39,765 nt of DNA, taken from positions 1-39,765 of the forward strand of contig SKHI01000044.1 of assembly GCA_007117065.1 (NCBI GenBank), in the 5' to 3' direction. The stretch is from Candidatus Woesearchaeota archaeon (GTDB lineage Archaea > Nanobdellota > Nanobdellia > Woesearchaeales > SKIA01). Of this stretch, positions 32,139 through 39,765 are shown in pieces (the first letter of the stretch is position 1; every line of letters starts with the position of its first letter). The notes under the pieces were generated by a model. The model saw nothing but the letters and a program-made list of their open reading frames with translations. It was not told the origin of the DNA and searched no databases. The position numbers and the translations under genes were made by a program.

Positions 32139-32213
32139 TTGTTTAAATGCTTATGTAGATACAGTTTAGAATGTAATCCATAAGGCTTCTTTTTTTTGCG
32201 GTTGAATAAATAT

Positions 32214-32387
32214 ATGGCTGTTTTGTTTTTTGCTTGGTGGTATTTCATAAAGATAATTTTTGGTTCTCTTTGTTCATCGAATCCTAAAATACTCGATTTA
32301 AATGAATTAATTAATGATGCTGATCTTGAGTTAGAGGTTCAACTAATAAATGACGTTGCATTAAGAAAATTTATTGCAGAACTCTGA
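32214..32387 (+). CDS. Possible small membrane-anchored protein (weak)
   Basis: The gap between the antitoxin and the cyclophilin gene (32139-32530) holds one plausible short frame of 57 residues, with a hydrophobic start (MAVLFFAWWYFIKIIFG) and an acidic helical end (LDLNELINDADLELEVQ). There is no good TATA box or ribosome site at the right distance. It may be real or a remnant; otherwise the gap shows only the promoter of the next gene. Confidence 0.3.
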   Translation: MAVLFFAWWYFIKIIFGSLCSSNPKILDLNELINDADLELEVQLINDVALRKFIAEL

Positions 32388-32530
32388 ACAACATTCGAGA
32401 AATATATACAAGATTATGAAGTATTATACTATTATAAAGAATGCAAATTTGTATTCTTTCCTATTTCGCAATAACTTTTTCCTCCTAAAAATCGTCAATC
32501 ATATAAACAACCCTCGCTTCTGTTTGTGTT

Positions 32531-33082
32531 ATGAAATACTATCTTTTGTGCGCGCTTCTCGTGCTTGCAGGATGTACAGGTACTACAATGGAAAACCCTA
32601 CTATTATTATTGAAACCAATAAAGGAACTATTACCGCAGAGTTATTTGCACAGGATGCTCCTGTGACGACAGAGAATTTTCTTCGTTATGTTGACGAGCA
32701 GTTTTTTGATGGCACCGTCTTTCACAGGGTAATTCCTGATTTTATGATTCAAGGTGGAGGATTTACTCCTGATGGTACTCAGAAAGATACGCATGCACCT
32801 ATTCGTCTAGAAACAAGTCCTTCTTTACGCAATGACAGAGGAACGCTTGCTATGGCAAGAACAAATAATCCTAACAGTGCTACTGCACAATTTTTTATCA
32901 ATGTGGTTGATAATGACTTCTTGAATGCAGGCCCTGGCAATGATGGGTATGCTGTGTTTGGACGCGTTATTTCTGGTATGGATGTTGTTGATGAAATTGT
33001 TTCTGTTGATAGCTCATCTCGTGGGTTTCATCAAGACTGGCCTGTTGAAGATGTTATTATCACAAGTATTACTCGTTCATGA
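32531..33082 (+). CDS. Cyclophilin-type peptidyl-prolyl isomerase, lipoprotein
   Basis: The 183-aa protein combines a lipoprotein signal (MKYYLLCALLVLAGC, Cys15) with a complete cyclophilin domain: NKGTITAELFAQDAPVTTEN, then FFDGTVFHRVIPDFMIQGGG, NPNSATAQFFINVVDNDFLN and GYAVFGRVISGMDVV. His, Arg and Phe of the active site (FHRVIPDFMIQGG) are kept. It would catalyse proline isomerisation outside the cell at the membrane, perhaps for the secreted proteins at 3401-10227. ATATAAAC at 32501-32508 is a TATA box 27 nt upstream. It overlaps the deoxyhypusine synthase gene as ATGA. Confidence 0.92.
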   Translation: MKYYLLCALLVLAGCTGTTMENPTIIIETNKGTITAELFAQDAPVTTENFLRYVDEQFFDGTVFHRVIPDFMIQGGGFTPDGTQKDTHAPIRLETSPSLRNDRGTLAMARTNNPNSATAQFFINVVDNDFLNAGPGNDGYAVFGRVISGMDVVDEIVSVDSSSRGFHQDWPVEDVIITSITRS

Positions 33083-34062
33083 GTGATCCTGTAGATGCGT
33101 GGAGAAATAGGCCTCAAACAACCGAAGAGCTAGATTCATATCCTTCAGTGCGCGGCCTTGATGTTTCGATGGATGTTTGTATCGATCAACTGTTTTCTTC
33201 TTTTGCATCTACTGGTTTTCAGGCAACTAATCTTGCACGCTCACTCGAAGTTATTAAAGCGATGCGTCGTGAGAACGCAACAATATTTTTTTCTTGTACC
33301 AGCAATCAGATAAGTTCTGGTAATAGAGATATTATTCGTTACTTGGTACAGCATAAATTTATTGATGCGTTTGTTACTTCTGCTGGAGGTATTGAGGAAG
33401 ATATCGCAAAAACGTTTGGTGATTTTAAGATTGGTTCTTTTTCTTCTCCAGGAAAATTGTTGCGTGATTCTGGTGTTCATCGAATAGGTAATATTTTTGT
33501 TCCTACTTCTCGCTACACCAAACTTGACCAGTTTCTCTCTCCTTTTTTTGACGAAATATTTCCTGAGAAAAACGGTATTGGTGTATCTGATTTATTGCGT
33601 TTGGTTGGTGAAAAACTTGCTTCTGATGAAAGCATTCTTACCTGGGCTGCACGTAATGATATCCCTGTTTTTTGTCCTGCAATTCAAGATGGTGCCTTTG
33701 GAGATATATTGTATTTTCGCACGCACGCGCAAAAACCTATTGTTTTAGATATTGCTAATGAGAATAAAAAAATTATTTCTCTAGCTCTTAATAGCGAAAA
33801 AACTGGTGCCATTCTTCTTGGTGGTGGCGTTTCTAAGCATTATGTATTAAATGCTAATATTTTGCGTGATGGTCTTGATTATCTTGTAAATATTACTACT
33901 GCTCAAGAATTTGATGGGAGCGATTCTGGAGGGAATTCTGAAGAAGCGATTACTTGGAGTAAATTACAAGAGGACTCTTTACATGTTCGTGTTTCTTGCG
34001 ATGCGTCAATTGCGTTTCCCCTACTAGCATCTGCTTGGATGCGTTGGGAGCGTTCCCGTTAA
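33079..34062 (+). CDS. dys: Deoxyhypusine synthase
   Basis: This 327-aa enzyme transfers the aminobutyl group of spermidine to a lysine of aIF5A, the first step of hypusine formation, with NAD. Family motifs are visible: FVTSAGGIEEDI (residues about 98-109), FCPAIQDGAFGDILYF (about 198-213), ILLGGGVSKHYVLNA (about 245-259), and EFDGSDSGGNSEEAITWSKL with the catalytic lysine at about 295. Its start overlaps the cyclophilin gene by 4 nt although the two functions are unrelated. It converges on the ABC permease gene with a 4-bp overlap at the palindrome GTTAAC. Confidence 0.93.
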   Translation: MSDPVDAWRNRPQTTEELDSYPSVRGLDVSMDVCIDQLFSSFASTGFQATNLARSLEVIKAMRRENATIFFSCTSNQISSGNRDIIRYLVQHKFIDAFVTSAGGIEEDIAKTFGDFKIGSFSSPGKLLRDSGVHRIGNIFVPTSRYTKLDQFLSPFFDEIFPEKNGIGVSDLLRLVGEKLASDESILTWAARNDIPVFCPAIQDGAFGDILYFRTHAQKPIVLDIANENKKIISLALNSEKTGAILLGGGVSKHYVLNANILRDGLDYLVNITTAQEFDGSDSGGNSEEAITWSKLQEDSLHVRVSCDASIAFPLLASAWMRWERSR

Positions 34063-34814
34063 CTTCGTAGTTTCCAACCAATTTTAAATAAATATGTACA
34101 CAGAAGTATGAGCACAGTACTCAGTGCGATAAGTAAGATTGCTCCTAGCCAGATACTTGCTTCTGCTGTTCCTGTCATTGAGTACCGTAGCCCGTTTATC
34201 ATGTAAAACAATGGATTGTATAGCGTTATTTGTCTGAGTGTCTCAGGTATTACTTCCAGACTGTAAAACACCCCCCCTAAAAAAACGAGCGGTGTAATTA
34301 CAAAATTTCTTGGTATGTTAAGAGTGTCATTTCTTTCTGCATACAAACCAATCAATATTCCTAAACAAGCAAATACTACACAAGTCAATATGCTATACAG
34401 AAGGAACCATCCGAGATGGTGTATTCCTACTGTTGCAAAAAATAGTCCGGTGATCCATGTTATTATTCCCAATACTATTCCACGAATTACTCCTCCGATA
34501 ATGTATGCTGAGACTATTTCTTTATAGCTTAAACTGCTGAGTAATACATCGTTTATGTACCCAAGCAATCTGCTTACAAAGAGGCTTCCTGAAGGATTGC
34601 TAAACGCTCCGCTTATCATGTTCATCATAATAAGTCCAGGTATCAGGAATATGAGGTATTCCTCCGGGCTTCCTGTACTAATGCGTTCTCCCAATGCTAC
34701 TCCAAATATGATGAAATAGAGTGCTGTACTTACGAGTACTGGAAGTATAGTATTGTTAGGTACTTGAAAGAAACGCATTGTTTCTCTTTTTATGAGTGTC
34801 CAGAATCCTATCAT
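34059..34814 (-). CDS. ABC-2 type transporter permease
   Basis: The 251-aa membrane protein has about six helices, with a short cytoplasmic start (MIGFWTLIKRETMRFFQVPN) and the ABC-2 permease patterns FLIPGLIMMNMISGAFSNPS and RNFVITPLVFLGGVFYSLEV followed by PLFYMINGLRYSM. It would form the export pore with the ATPase encoded immediately upstream, overlapping as ATGA. Such pairs export drugs, lipids or polysaccharides; the substrate cannot be told. Confidence 0.9.
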   Translation of the reverse strand: MIGFWTLIKRETMRFFQVPNNTILPVLVSTALYFIIFGVALGERISTGSPEEYLIFLIPGLIMMNMISGAFSNPSGSLFVSRLLGYINDVLLSSLSYKEIVSAYIIGGVIRGIVLGIITWITGLFFATVGIHHLGWFLLYSILTCVVFACLGILIGLYAERNDTLNIPRNFVITPLVFLGGVFYSLEVIPETLRQITLYNPLFYMINGLRYSMTGTAEASIWLGAILLIALSTVLILLCTYLFKIGWKLRS

Positions 34815-35539
34815 TGTTTTTTCTCCGTGAGTGAAAGAAATATTTCTTCTAATTTCTTGTTTTTGTGCTGTTTTTTTAGTTCTTGTGTGTTTGCTTCAAT
34901 ATGTAGTTTTCCTTCGGTTATGATTCCTATTTTTTCACATAGCGCTTCTGCTTCTTCGAGGTAATGTGTTGTAAGTATTACGGTGAGTCCTTGTTTGTTT
35001 TGTTCTCGTATAAACTCCCACAGGTCTTTTCTTGTTTGCACGTCTAATCCTGCTGTGGGTTCGTCAAGAATGAGTATTTTTGGTTTGTGAATGAGCGCTT
35101 TTGCTATCTCCACTTTTCTTTTCATTCCTCCTGAGAGCTTTCTGTATATCTCGTTTCGTTTTTCCCATACACCAAATTGCTTGAGAAGTTTTTCAGCTCT
35201 CTTTTTTGCTTCTCCTGCAGGTATGCCAAAGTATCCTGCTTGATATACGAGGACTTGGTCCATGGTAAAATAAGGGTCTATATGAATGTCTTGTTGACTC
35301 AGTCCAACGAGTTTTCTTGCTTCTTGATAGTCTGTAACAACATCCTTGCCTAGAACTTTTATAGTTCCTTGTGTTATGTTTGCAAGTCCGGTAATGCAGT
35401 GTATGGTGCTGCTTTTTCCTGCACCGTTTGGTCCAAGTAATCCATAAAACATTCCTTTAGGTATGCTCAAAGAAAGATTGTTTACTGCAGTAAAGGAACC
35501 ATATTTTTTTGTAAGTCCCGTTATCTCTATTGCGTACAT
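34811..35539 (-). CDS. ABC transporter ATP-binding protein
   Basis: The 242-aa ATPase has Walker A GPNGAGKS (residues 36-43), a Q-loop (VGLSQQDIHIDPYFTMDQ), the signature LSGGMKRKVEIAKAL, Walker B ILILDEPTAGLD and the H-loop TTHYLEEAEALCEKI. It is of the short DrrA/CcmA-like export type and pairs with the ABC-2 permease that follows. The pair forms a two-gene operon separated by 31 nt from the upstream NUDIX gene. Confidence 0.94.
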   Translation of the reverse strand: MYAIEITGLTKKYGSFTAVNNLSLSIPKGMFYGLLGPNGAGKSSTIHCITGLANITQGTIKVLGKDVVTDYQEARKLVGLSQQDIHIDPYFTMDQVLVYQAGYFGIPAGEAKKRAEKLLKQFGVWEKRNEIYRKLSGGMKRKVEIAKALIHKPKILILDEPTAGLDVQTRKDLWEFIREQNKQGLTVILTTHYLEEAEALCEKIGIITEGKLHIEANTQELKKQHKNKKLEEIFLSLTEKKQ

Positions 35540-35570
35540 ACTATCTGGGAGGCAGTGATTATTTATAGGG

Positions 35571-36119
35571 TTACGGGTTTTTTTGTGCGAGATATCTGAG
35601 GAGTTGTATCGCTGTAGCTTCTTCTTGTATAGTTTTATTCATACACCATGCTTTGATTGTTTCATATGAGATCCATTTTGGACGTGTTTGCTCTCCTTCT
35701 TCTGTATATTGATTTTCGTGTTTCCCTTCAAATTCTGTAATGACAAAATAATACAGTATCCATTCAATTGTCGCTCCCGGACTTGTTTTGTCAAAGTATT
35801 TAGGATTGCGAACAGTAATTCCTATTTCTTCTTTACATTCTTGTATTGTCGCTTGTTCTGCATACGGCAGAATATCTTTTTCCTTGTGCAAGAGGTACTC
35901 TGTTAATGTATCAAACACTTTTCCTCCAGGAAGTCTCCAATCAAAACCTCCTAATTCGTGTCGGTATTCTTTTGAAAGAAGTATTTCTTTTCCGTTATCA
36001 ATGATTGCGCGCACACCAGGGCTTCTGAATGCTTTTTCAAAAATCTTTTTTTTGTTTTTTATCTGCACGTGTTCTTGTTCGATAGCAGTAATTTTTCCTT
36101 TGTAAACTATTTCTTTCAT
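35571..36119 (-). CDS. NUDIX hydrolase
   Basis: The 182-aa protein resembles ADP-ribose-pyrophosphatase-like NUDIX enzymes: an N-terminal beta part (EIVYKGKITAIEQEHV), FEKAFRSPGVRAII, LLSKEYRHELGGFDWRLPGG, and the NUDIX core ATIQECKEEIGI. The NUDIX box is stretched, with about 22 residues between the GG and the QECKEE helix (FDTLTEYLLHKEKDILPYAE), so metal-binding Glu positions should be checked. Substrate unknown. TTTTTATATG near 36141-36150 places the transcription start at the ATG. It may be cotranscribed with the ABC genes downstream. Confidence 0.85.
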   Translation of the reverse strand: MKEIVYKGKITAIEQEHVQIKNKKKIFEKAFRSPGVRAIIDNGKEILLSKEYRHELGGFDWRLPGGKVFDTLTEYLLHKEKDILPYAEQATIQECKEEIGITVRNPKYFDKTSPGATIEWILYYFVITEFEGKHENQYTEEGEQTRPKWISYETIKAWCMNKTIQEEATAIQLLRYLAQKNP

Positions 36120-36453
36120 ATAATGAATATTTTTTTATTCATATAAAAATGTGCTTATAGATAAATCGTTTTGTAAACTGCGTGACTTTTTTGATATGTT
36201 TCATTTTGAAGATTAATTGGTTTCGATCGAGATGTAATCATTTAGAATTACAAATATGTTATGAGGTTATTTTTTCTTATCATATTTTTTCACTTATACT
36301 GTTTGCGTAGAACTTTAGCTATTCTCTAAAACATGAGGTGTGCGTATGATTTGGTTATGTGAGAATAATAACGTGTTCAATTGCTAATTTTTCTACACGT
36401 GTAGCTAACATTTTCCGTAACGTTTATAAGAAGCCCTCTTCTTTTGCTGTGTT
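36120..36453. other. Intergenic region with two divergent promoters, no gene seen
   Basis: These 334 bp separate the NUDIX and ferredoxin genes. TATA boxes lie at each end (near 36146 for the minus strand; GTTTATAAG at 36422-36430 for the ferredoxin). ATGAAT/ATTCAT (36123-36128 and 36137-36142) is a short inverted repeat next to the NUDIX start. A 13-codon frame at 36345 is too short to support. Nothing else is recognised. Confidence 0.55.
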
Positions 36454-36735
36454 ATGGCTAAGGTTCGTTTTGAAATGGATGGTATTGAATATGATGCTGC
36501 CGATGGTGCTAAACTAGTTGATGTTTGTCGAGATGCTGGTAGCAGTATTCCTTTTGGGTGTACGAATGGTATTTGTGGAACGTGCATTGTTTCTGTGAAA
36601 AACGGATCTGAGAATCTTTCTCCAAAAGACGCTGAAGAAGGTCATACTTTAGAAATGTTTGGTGCTGAAGAGCCTGAGCACCGTCTTGCGTGTCAATGTG
36701 TTGTTCATGGCGACGTTGACTTAGATAATCCGTAA
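36454..36735 (+). CDS. 2Fe-2S ferredoxin
   Basis: The 93-aa protein is a plant/adrenodoxin-type [2Fe-2S] ferredoxin. The cluster ligands are visible as C-x4-C-x2-C in FGCTNGICGTC (residues about 35-44) and a fourth Cys in LACQC near the C-terminus. GTTTATAAG at 36422-36430 is about 27 nt before the ATG. It would carry single electrons in the cytoplasm; its reductase and partner are not in the window. The gene converges on the Mrp-like ATPase gene with a 15-nt overlap, which keeps two Fe-S-related genes side by side. Confidence 0.93.
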   Translation: MAKVRFEMDGIEYDAADGAKLVDVCRDAGSSIPFGCTNGICGTCIVSVKNGSENLSPKDAEEGHTLEMFGAEEPEHRLACQCVVHGDVDLDNP

Positions 36736-37488
36736 TAATTCTTTATTTTGTATTGCAAGTTTTCCTTGCTCTGCTTGTTCTCTTATTTCTTTGCTCAGAG
36801 GGATGCTTGTTATGAAAGGGATATTGAGTTCTTCTGCAAGCGCTTTTCCTTTCCCTTCTCCAAATACTGGTCCAGCCATGTTTTCTACAAGTCCTATAAT
36901 TGGCGTTCCTATTCGTTTTGCCATGTGTATTGCTCTGCGCGCGTCTTGTAGAGCTTCTTTTTGTGGTGTTGTGACAATAAGTATTCCTGTCAGGTTGGCT
37001 ACTTGCATTGCTGACAGTGGTACGTCGCTTGTTCCTGGTGGAAAATCAAAAAGAAGAATATCTAATTCTCCCCAAGCAGTTTTTTCTATGAAATCCGTGA
37101 GTAAACGGTGCTTTATTGGTCCGCGAATAATTAAGCTTTCATTTGGTTTTTGCATGAAGGCGGTGCTTGCTATTCGTATTTTTTCATACTGTGCGGGGAT
37201 GAGTTTTCCCTCCGCATTAACAAGCATGTCTTGTTCTAGATTGTATGTATTTGCAACGTTTGGACAGTCAACATCGGCGTCTATTATGCCTACTTGTCTT
37301 CCTTCTCGGGTGTAGAGGAGGGCGAGTTGTGTGCTCAGAAAGGTTTTTCCTACTCCCCCTTTTCCCGCGTGCACTCCAATTCTGTGCGGGATGTGTTGTA
37401 TTGCTTTGTATAATCGTTTTCTTTCTTGTGTTATTGGATCGTCAACTTCTGGTTCAGGTTTTTTTTCTTCAAATAATGGCAAGCTCAT
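36721..37488 (-). CDS. Mrp/Nbp35-like P-loop ATPase lacking the CxxC motif
   Basis: The 255-aa protein belongs to the Mrp/ApbC branch of the MinD superfamily, usually carriers of Fe-S clusters. It shows the deviant Walker A GKGGVGKT (residues about 43-50), IIDADVDCPN, LLFDFPPGTSDVPLSAMQ, and VTTPQKEALQDARRAI. The stretch after LVENM, which in Mrp holds CPxC, goes straight to AGPVFGEGKGKALAEE, so the cluster-binding cysteines are missing. It may have lost cluster transfer or act as a P-loop regulator. The start region has ~30 extra residues (PLFEEKKPEPEVDDP). It converges on the ferredoxin gene. Confidence 0.88.
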   Translation of the reverse strand: MSLPLFEEKKPEPEVDDPITQERKRLYKAIQHIPHRIGVHAGKGGVGKTFLSTQLALLYTREGRQVGIIDADVDCPNVANTYNLEQDMLVNAEGKLIPAQYEKIRIASTAFMQKPNESLIIRGPIKHRLLTDFIEKTAWGELDILLFDFPPGTSDVPLSAMQVANLTGILIVTTPQKEALQDARRAIHMAKRIGTPIIGLVENMAGPVFGEGKGKALAEELNIPFITSIPLSKEIREQAEQGKLAIQNKELLRII

Positions 37489-37535
37489 ATCTGTGTAAGT
37501 ATTTTAGTATTTATCTGTCTTTCCTTACATTTATA

Positions 37536-39440
37536 TTATTCATCTTTATTCTCCAGTACTAAGTATACTTTCGCTAGTGAATCATAGAGTGGTTGTCTAT
37601 TAAATATTCGTGTGTTCCCTTTTTTTATGTTATTTTCTAAGTATGAGAAAAATCTTTCATATTCGTGGTCCAGCATCTGTAGTATTTTTGAGTAGTCGTT
37701 TTTGACAGCGAATAGTGTTGTTTGATTTAACTCTTTTACTTTATCTTGCACATACGTTTTTATTTTACGATCACTCATTTTTTTTGTTACAATATTATAT
37801 AGTATTTCATTTTTCAGAGCAGTAGTGTTTTGTTCTTGATGTTCTTCAAGGGGTTTTAATTCCTCAGCGATTTTAAATGCTCTATCAAAAGAAATTATTT
37901 TTGTTGTTACAAGTTTTTTGAGCGTTTCATCTAAGAAGTTAAATTCAAATTCTTTTATACGATCTTTAATCCCTAATAAATTATTTTCTTCTAAAAACTG
38001 TTCTTTTGTATAATTTGGTTCCCGCTCTTTTTTGAGTTCATACAGTTGATATAGTCTAGTTGCTCGTTCCAGTTTAGTATCTGGTTTGTGAATATCTTCT
38101 GCTATTTGTAAAACATATTTTTCAAGTTCGCTTAAACCTTCATATACTTTTGCTTTAAAGTATGTTATCCTTTTTTCTTCAGATTTATTATTTTCTAGTA
38201 TTGCTTTAAATCTTCGTTGACCCGTTACTACTTCATATGTTCCATCTTCTCTACGATTAACGATTGCTGATTGTATTTGCCCGTGTTCCCGTATTGATTG
38301 ACATAATTCTTCAAGTTCTGAGGTGTTAATGGTTTTTCGTATATTTTCTCCTTCCTGAATGTGATCTATCGGTATATATTCTGTTTTTGGCGTGCTATAT
38401 TTCTTAAAAAGTTCCTTCAATCCGCTTGTTTGTGCTTGTAGGCCGCCTATTTTTTCAAACCCTTGGCGAAATTTTTCTGGTTTAAAGCCTGTGTAGGTTT
38501 GTATGCGCTCTTCTAATCGTTTGAGTGTTTTTTCCCTTATTTTTTTTACTTTTTCTTGTATTATTTGTGATTCTGGAAGAATTTCTGCAAGGTGTGCTGT
38601 TGTTTCGTATAATGATATAAATTCTCGTAATCTCCGAATAGTTTCTTGATTTTCTTTTCGTACTTTTTTCTCACGGGGAAATTCTTTCTGTATCTTCATT
38701 ACCAGTGATTCGTCATCTTGGTATGCTAGGCGCCTTACCTTTCTTTTCAACTCTGCTTGCGTAAGTTTTTTTCTTTGTTTATCTCCTATTCTCGTTTTAT
38801 TTTCTTCAGAGGCGCGTTCATAGAATGTGCGTAACTTATCTTCAGGAAGTGTTTTTTGTGCAAAAATGAGTGCGTCTAGCGGTATGTTTGCTGCTCCATC
38901 TCGATACTCTTGTTTTATAGTTTCTGGAAGTGTTTCAAATAGGAGATATTTCTCTACTGTTTTTGTTGTGAGCTTAACTAATCTTGCTATATCCTCAAGA
39001 CTTATATCGGGTTTTTTTTCTTGTAGTATGGCTATCTTTTCTGATATCTCAAAAAAGGGTATTGATTTTTTATGCGCATTACTTGATATCTGCATTCCAA
39101 GATATTCTTCTTTTGTTAGATTGATATAGACTGAAAACTGTACTTCAGATAGTTCTGCTTTTATGGCGCTGATCAGTCGATGCTCCCCATCAATTAGTGT
39201 TGTTATTCCTGTTTCGAGATTTAGACTTAGTACTGGGTCTTGCAACATCCCGGTAAGTCTCATATTTTGTGTAAGTTCTTTTTTCTCAGTTGCGAATCGA
39301 TAATTATTGGTAAGTAACTGCTTGATGAGCGTAATTGGTATAGTAACTAGCATACATTGGTACTGCTCAGTTCTAGGGCTTTTCTGATGATGGTTTTGTA
39401 AGATATATTCGTATATGTCTGACGAATCAGTATCACTCAT
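37536..39440 (-). CDS. Protein with two ParB/Spo0J-type domains
   Basis: The 634-aa protein has two ParB-type cores. The first (about residues 31-175) has PITLIKQLLTNNYRF, LIDGEHRLISAIKA (about 82-95) and a KorB-like helix-turn-helix (ISLEDIARLVKLTTKTVEKY). The second (about 353-465) has the classic YIPIDHIQEGENIRKTI, LEELCQSIREHGQIQSAIV and the GxRRxxA motif TGQRRFKA (about 405-412), followed by AEDIHKPDTKLERATRLYQL. Between lies a long charged coiled-coil region, and the C-terminus is Lys/Asn-rich. In bacteria ParB proteins bind parS and use CTP to spread. TTTAAAC at about 39462-39468 gives a leaderless start. No ParA is in the window. Confidence 0.85.
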   Translation of the reverse strand: MSDTDSSDIYEYILQNHHQKSPRTEQYQCMLVTIPITLIKQLLTNNYRFATEKKELTQNMRLTGMLQDPVLSLNLETGITTLIDGEHRLISAIKAELSEVQFSVYINLTKEEYLGMQISSNAHKKSIPFFEISEKIAILQEKKPDISLEDIARLVKLTTKTVEKYLLFETLPETIKQEYRDGAANIPLDALIFAQKTLPEDKLRTFYERASEENKTRIGDKQRKKLTQAELKRKVRRLAYQDDESLVMKIQKEFPREKKVRKENQETIRRLREFISLYETTAHLAEILPESQIIQEKVKKIREKTLKRLEERIQTYTGFKPEKFRQGFEKIGGLQAQTSGLKELFKKYSTPKTEYIPIDHIQEGENIRKTINTSELEELCQSIREHGQIQSAIVNRREDGTYEVVTGQRRFKAILENNKSEEKRITYFKAKVYEGLSELEKYVLQIAEDIHKPDTKLERATRLYQLYELKKEREPNYTKEQFLEENNLLGIKDRIKEFEFNFLDETLKKLVTTKIISFDRAFKIAEELKPLEEHQEQNTTALKNEILYNIVTKKMSDRKIKTYVQDKVKELNQTTLFAVKNDYSKILQMLDHEYERFFSYLENNIKKGNTRIFNRQPLYDSLAKVYLVLENKDE

Positions 39441-39537
39441 GAAAGGTCACAATATGTATTTGTTTAAATATTCGTTTGTTTTCCTTGTATTTTCATTACT
39501 ATTTCACTTTACTTGCTTAACTGTATGCTGAGTTTAT

Positions 39538-39765
39538 TTACTCCTCATTCAATATCCATTCTTTTGCTGTATAGAGTGTTTTAAGATACTCAATAGTTGT
39601 AGCGACTTCTATTGTGGTAAATGTTATATCTTTGTCTGCTAGTTTCTTTCCGTCTAGTGTCTGGTGTATGATTATTGTAAACTCGTTTGTCTTTGCTATT
39701 GTTGCAAGTCTACAGAAGAGTTCGTCTGTGTCTTGTGGGATAAATTCGTTTGCATCTGTGGTAAA
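39538..39765 (-). CDS. Unknown protein, C-terminal part (5' end off the window)
   Basis: The reverse frame is open from the window edge to a TAA at 39538-39540, giving 75 residues. It contains DELFCRLATIAKTNEFTIII, QTLDGKKLADKDITFTTIEV and ends AKEWILNEE. It looks like a compact alpha/beta soluble domain. No family recognised, and a start lies outside. It is upstream of the ParB-like gene in the same direction, about 100 nt away. Confidence 0.6.
   Translation of the reverse strand, partial: FTTDANEFIPQDTDELFCRLATIAKTNEFTIIIHQTLDGKKLADKDITFTTIEVATTIEYLKTLYTAKEWILNEE

Noticed and set aside
32374-32613. A 79-codon plus-strand frame overlapping the cyclophilin start
   Set aside because: It runs out of frame across the strong lipoprotein signal of the cyclophilin gene and has no domain.
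36345-36386. A 13-codon frame with a GAGGTG site in the NUDIX-ferredoxin gap
   Set aside because: Too short and without composition or conservation evidence; the ferredoxin promoter lies downstream of it.

Overview
The window looks like part of the chromosome of an AT-rich DPANN archaeon, most likely of the Woesearchaeota/Pacearchaeota type. This placement is inferred from gene content; no rRNA is present. The archaeal genes include Pelota, PAN, PCNA, RFC small subunit, FEN1 with a C-terminal PIP box, Hjc, EndA, Trm5, archaeal RNase J and deoxyhypusine synthase. A bacterial-type gyrase subunit A and ScpB sit among them. Genes are packed tightly, with many ATGA overlaps and convergent stops. 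TATA-like boxes often lie about 25-28 nt before the start codon, which implies leaderless mRNAs. Several genes instead carry a GAGG/GGAG Shine-Dalgarno site.

Layout. 1-3.4 kb: the 5' part of pheS, a TrmB-like regulator, an FmrO/Rmt-type 16S rRNA methyltransferase and pelA. 3.4-10.2 kb: a run of secreted or membrane genes, four of which share a Cys-containing extracellular module; three are lipoproteins. 10.2-15.5 kb: replication, proteolysis and tRNA modification genes (rfcS, PRC-barrel, PAN, trm5, fen1, a winged-helix/nuclease-like protein). 15.6-18.5 kb: a pilin-like protein, a 22-aa Lys/Ala peptide, and a preQ0-type transporter with a divergent TrmB regulator around a perfect palindrome. 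An 83-bp direct repeat of the endA 3' end flanks the transporter/regulator pair, followed by intact endA. 18.5-24.4 kb: rnz, a 52-aa zinc ribbon, gyrA, three unknown overlapping genes, a PRC-barrel protein and a membrane-anchored protein with a Lys-rich repeat tail. 24.3-28.0 kb: hjc, scpB and a possible ScpB partner on the minus strand, then a three-gene coiled-coil/HhH operon. 28.05-29.37 kb: an intron-containing tRNA-Leu(CAA) and about 1.2 kb of non-coding DNA built from degenerate ~203-224 bp tandem units. 29.4-36.1 kb: RNase J, PCNA, a RelE-like toxin-antitoxin pair with four 9-bp operator repeats, a cyclophilin lipoprotein, deoxyhypusine synthase, an ABC exporter and a NUDIX protein. 36.4-39.8 kb: a 2Fe-2S ferredoxin, an Mrp-like ATPase without CxxC, a 634-aa protein with two ParB domains, and a truncated gene.

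Connections. EndA would splice the tRNA-Leu intron encoded 10 kb away. PCNA, RFC and FEN1 form one sliding-clamp and flap-processing set. ScpB with its neighbour, the double-ParB protein and the repeat array make a plausible but unproven chromosome-segregation theme. The most novel candidates are the repeat array, the tandem ParB protein, the paralogous surface-lipoprotein locus, the endA 3'-end duplication around the transporter/regulator pair, and the coiled-coil/HhH operon.
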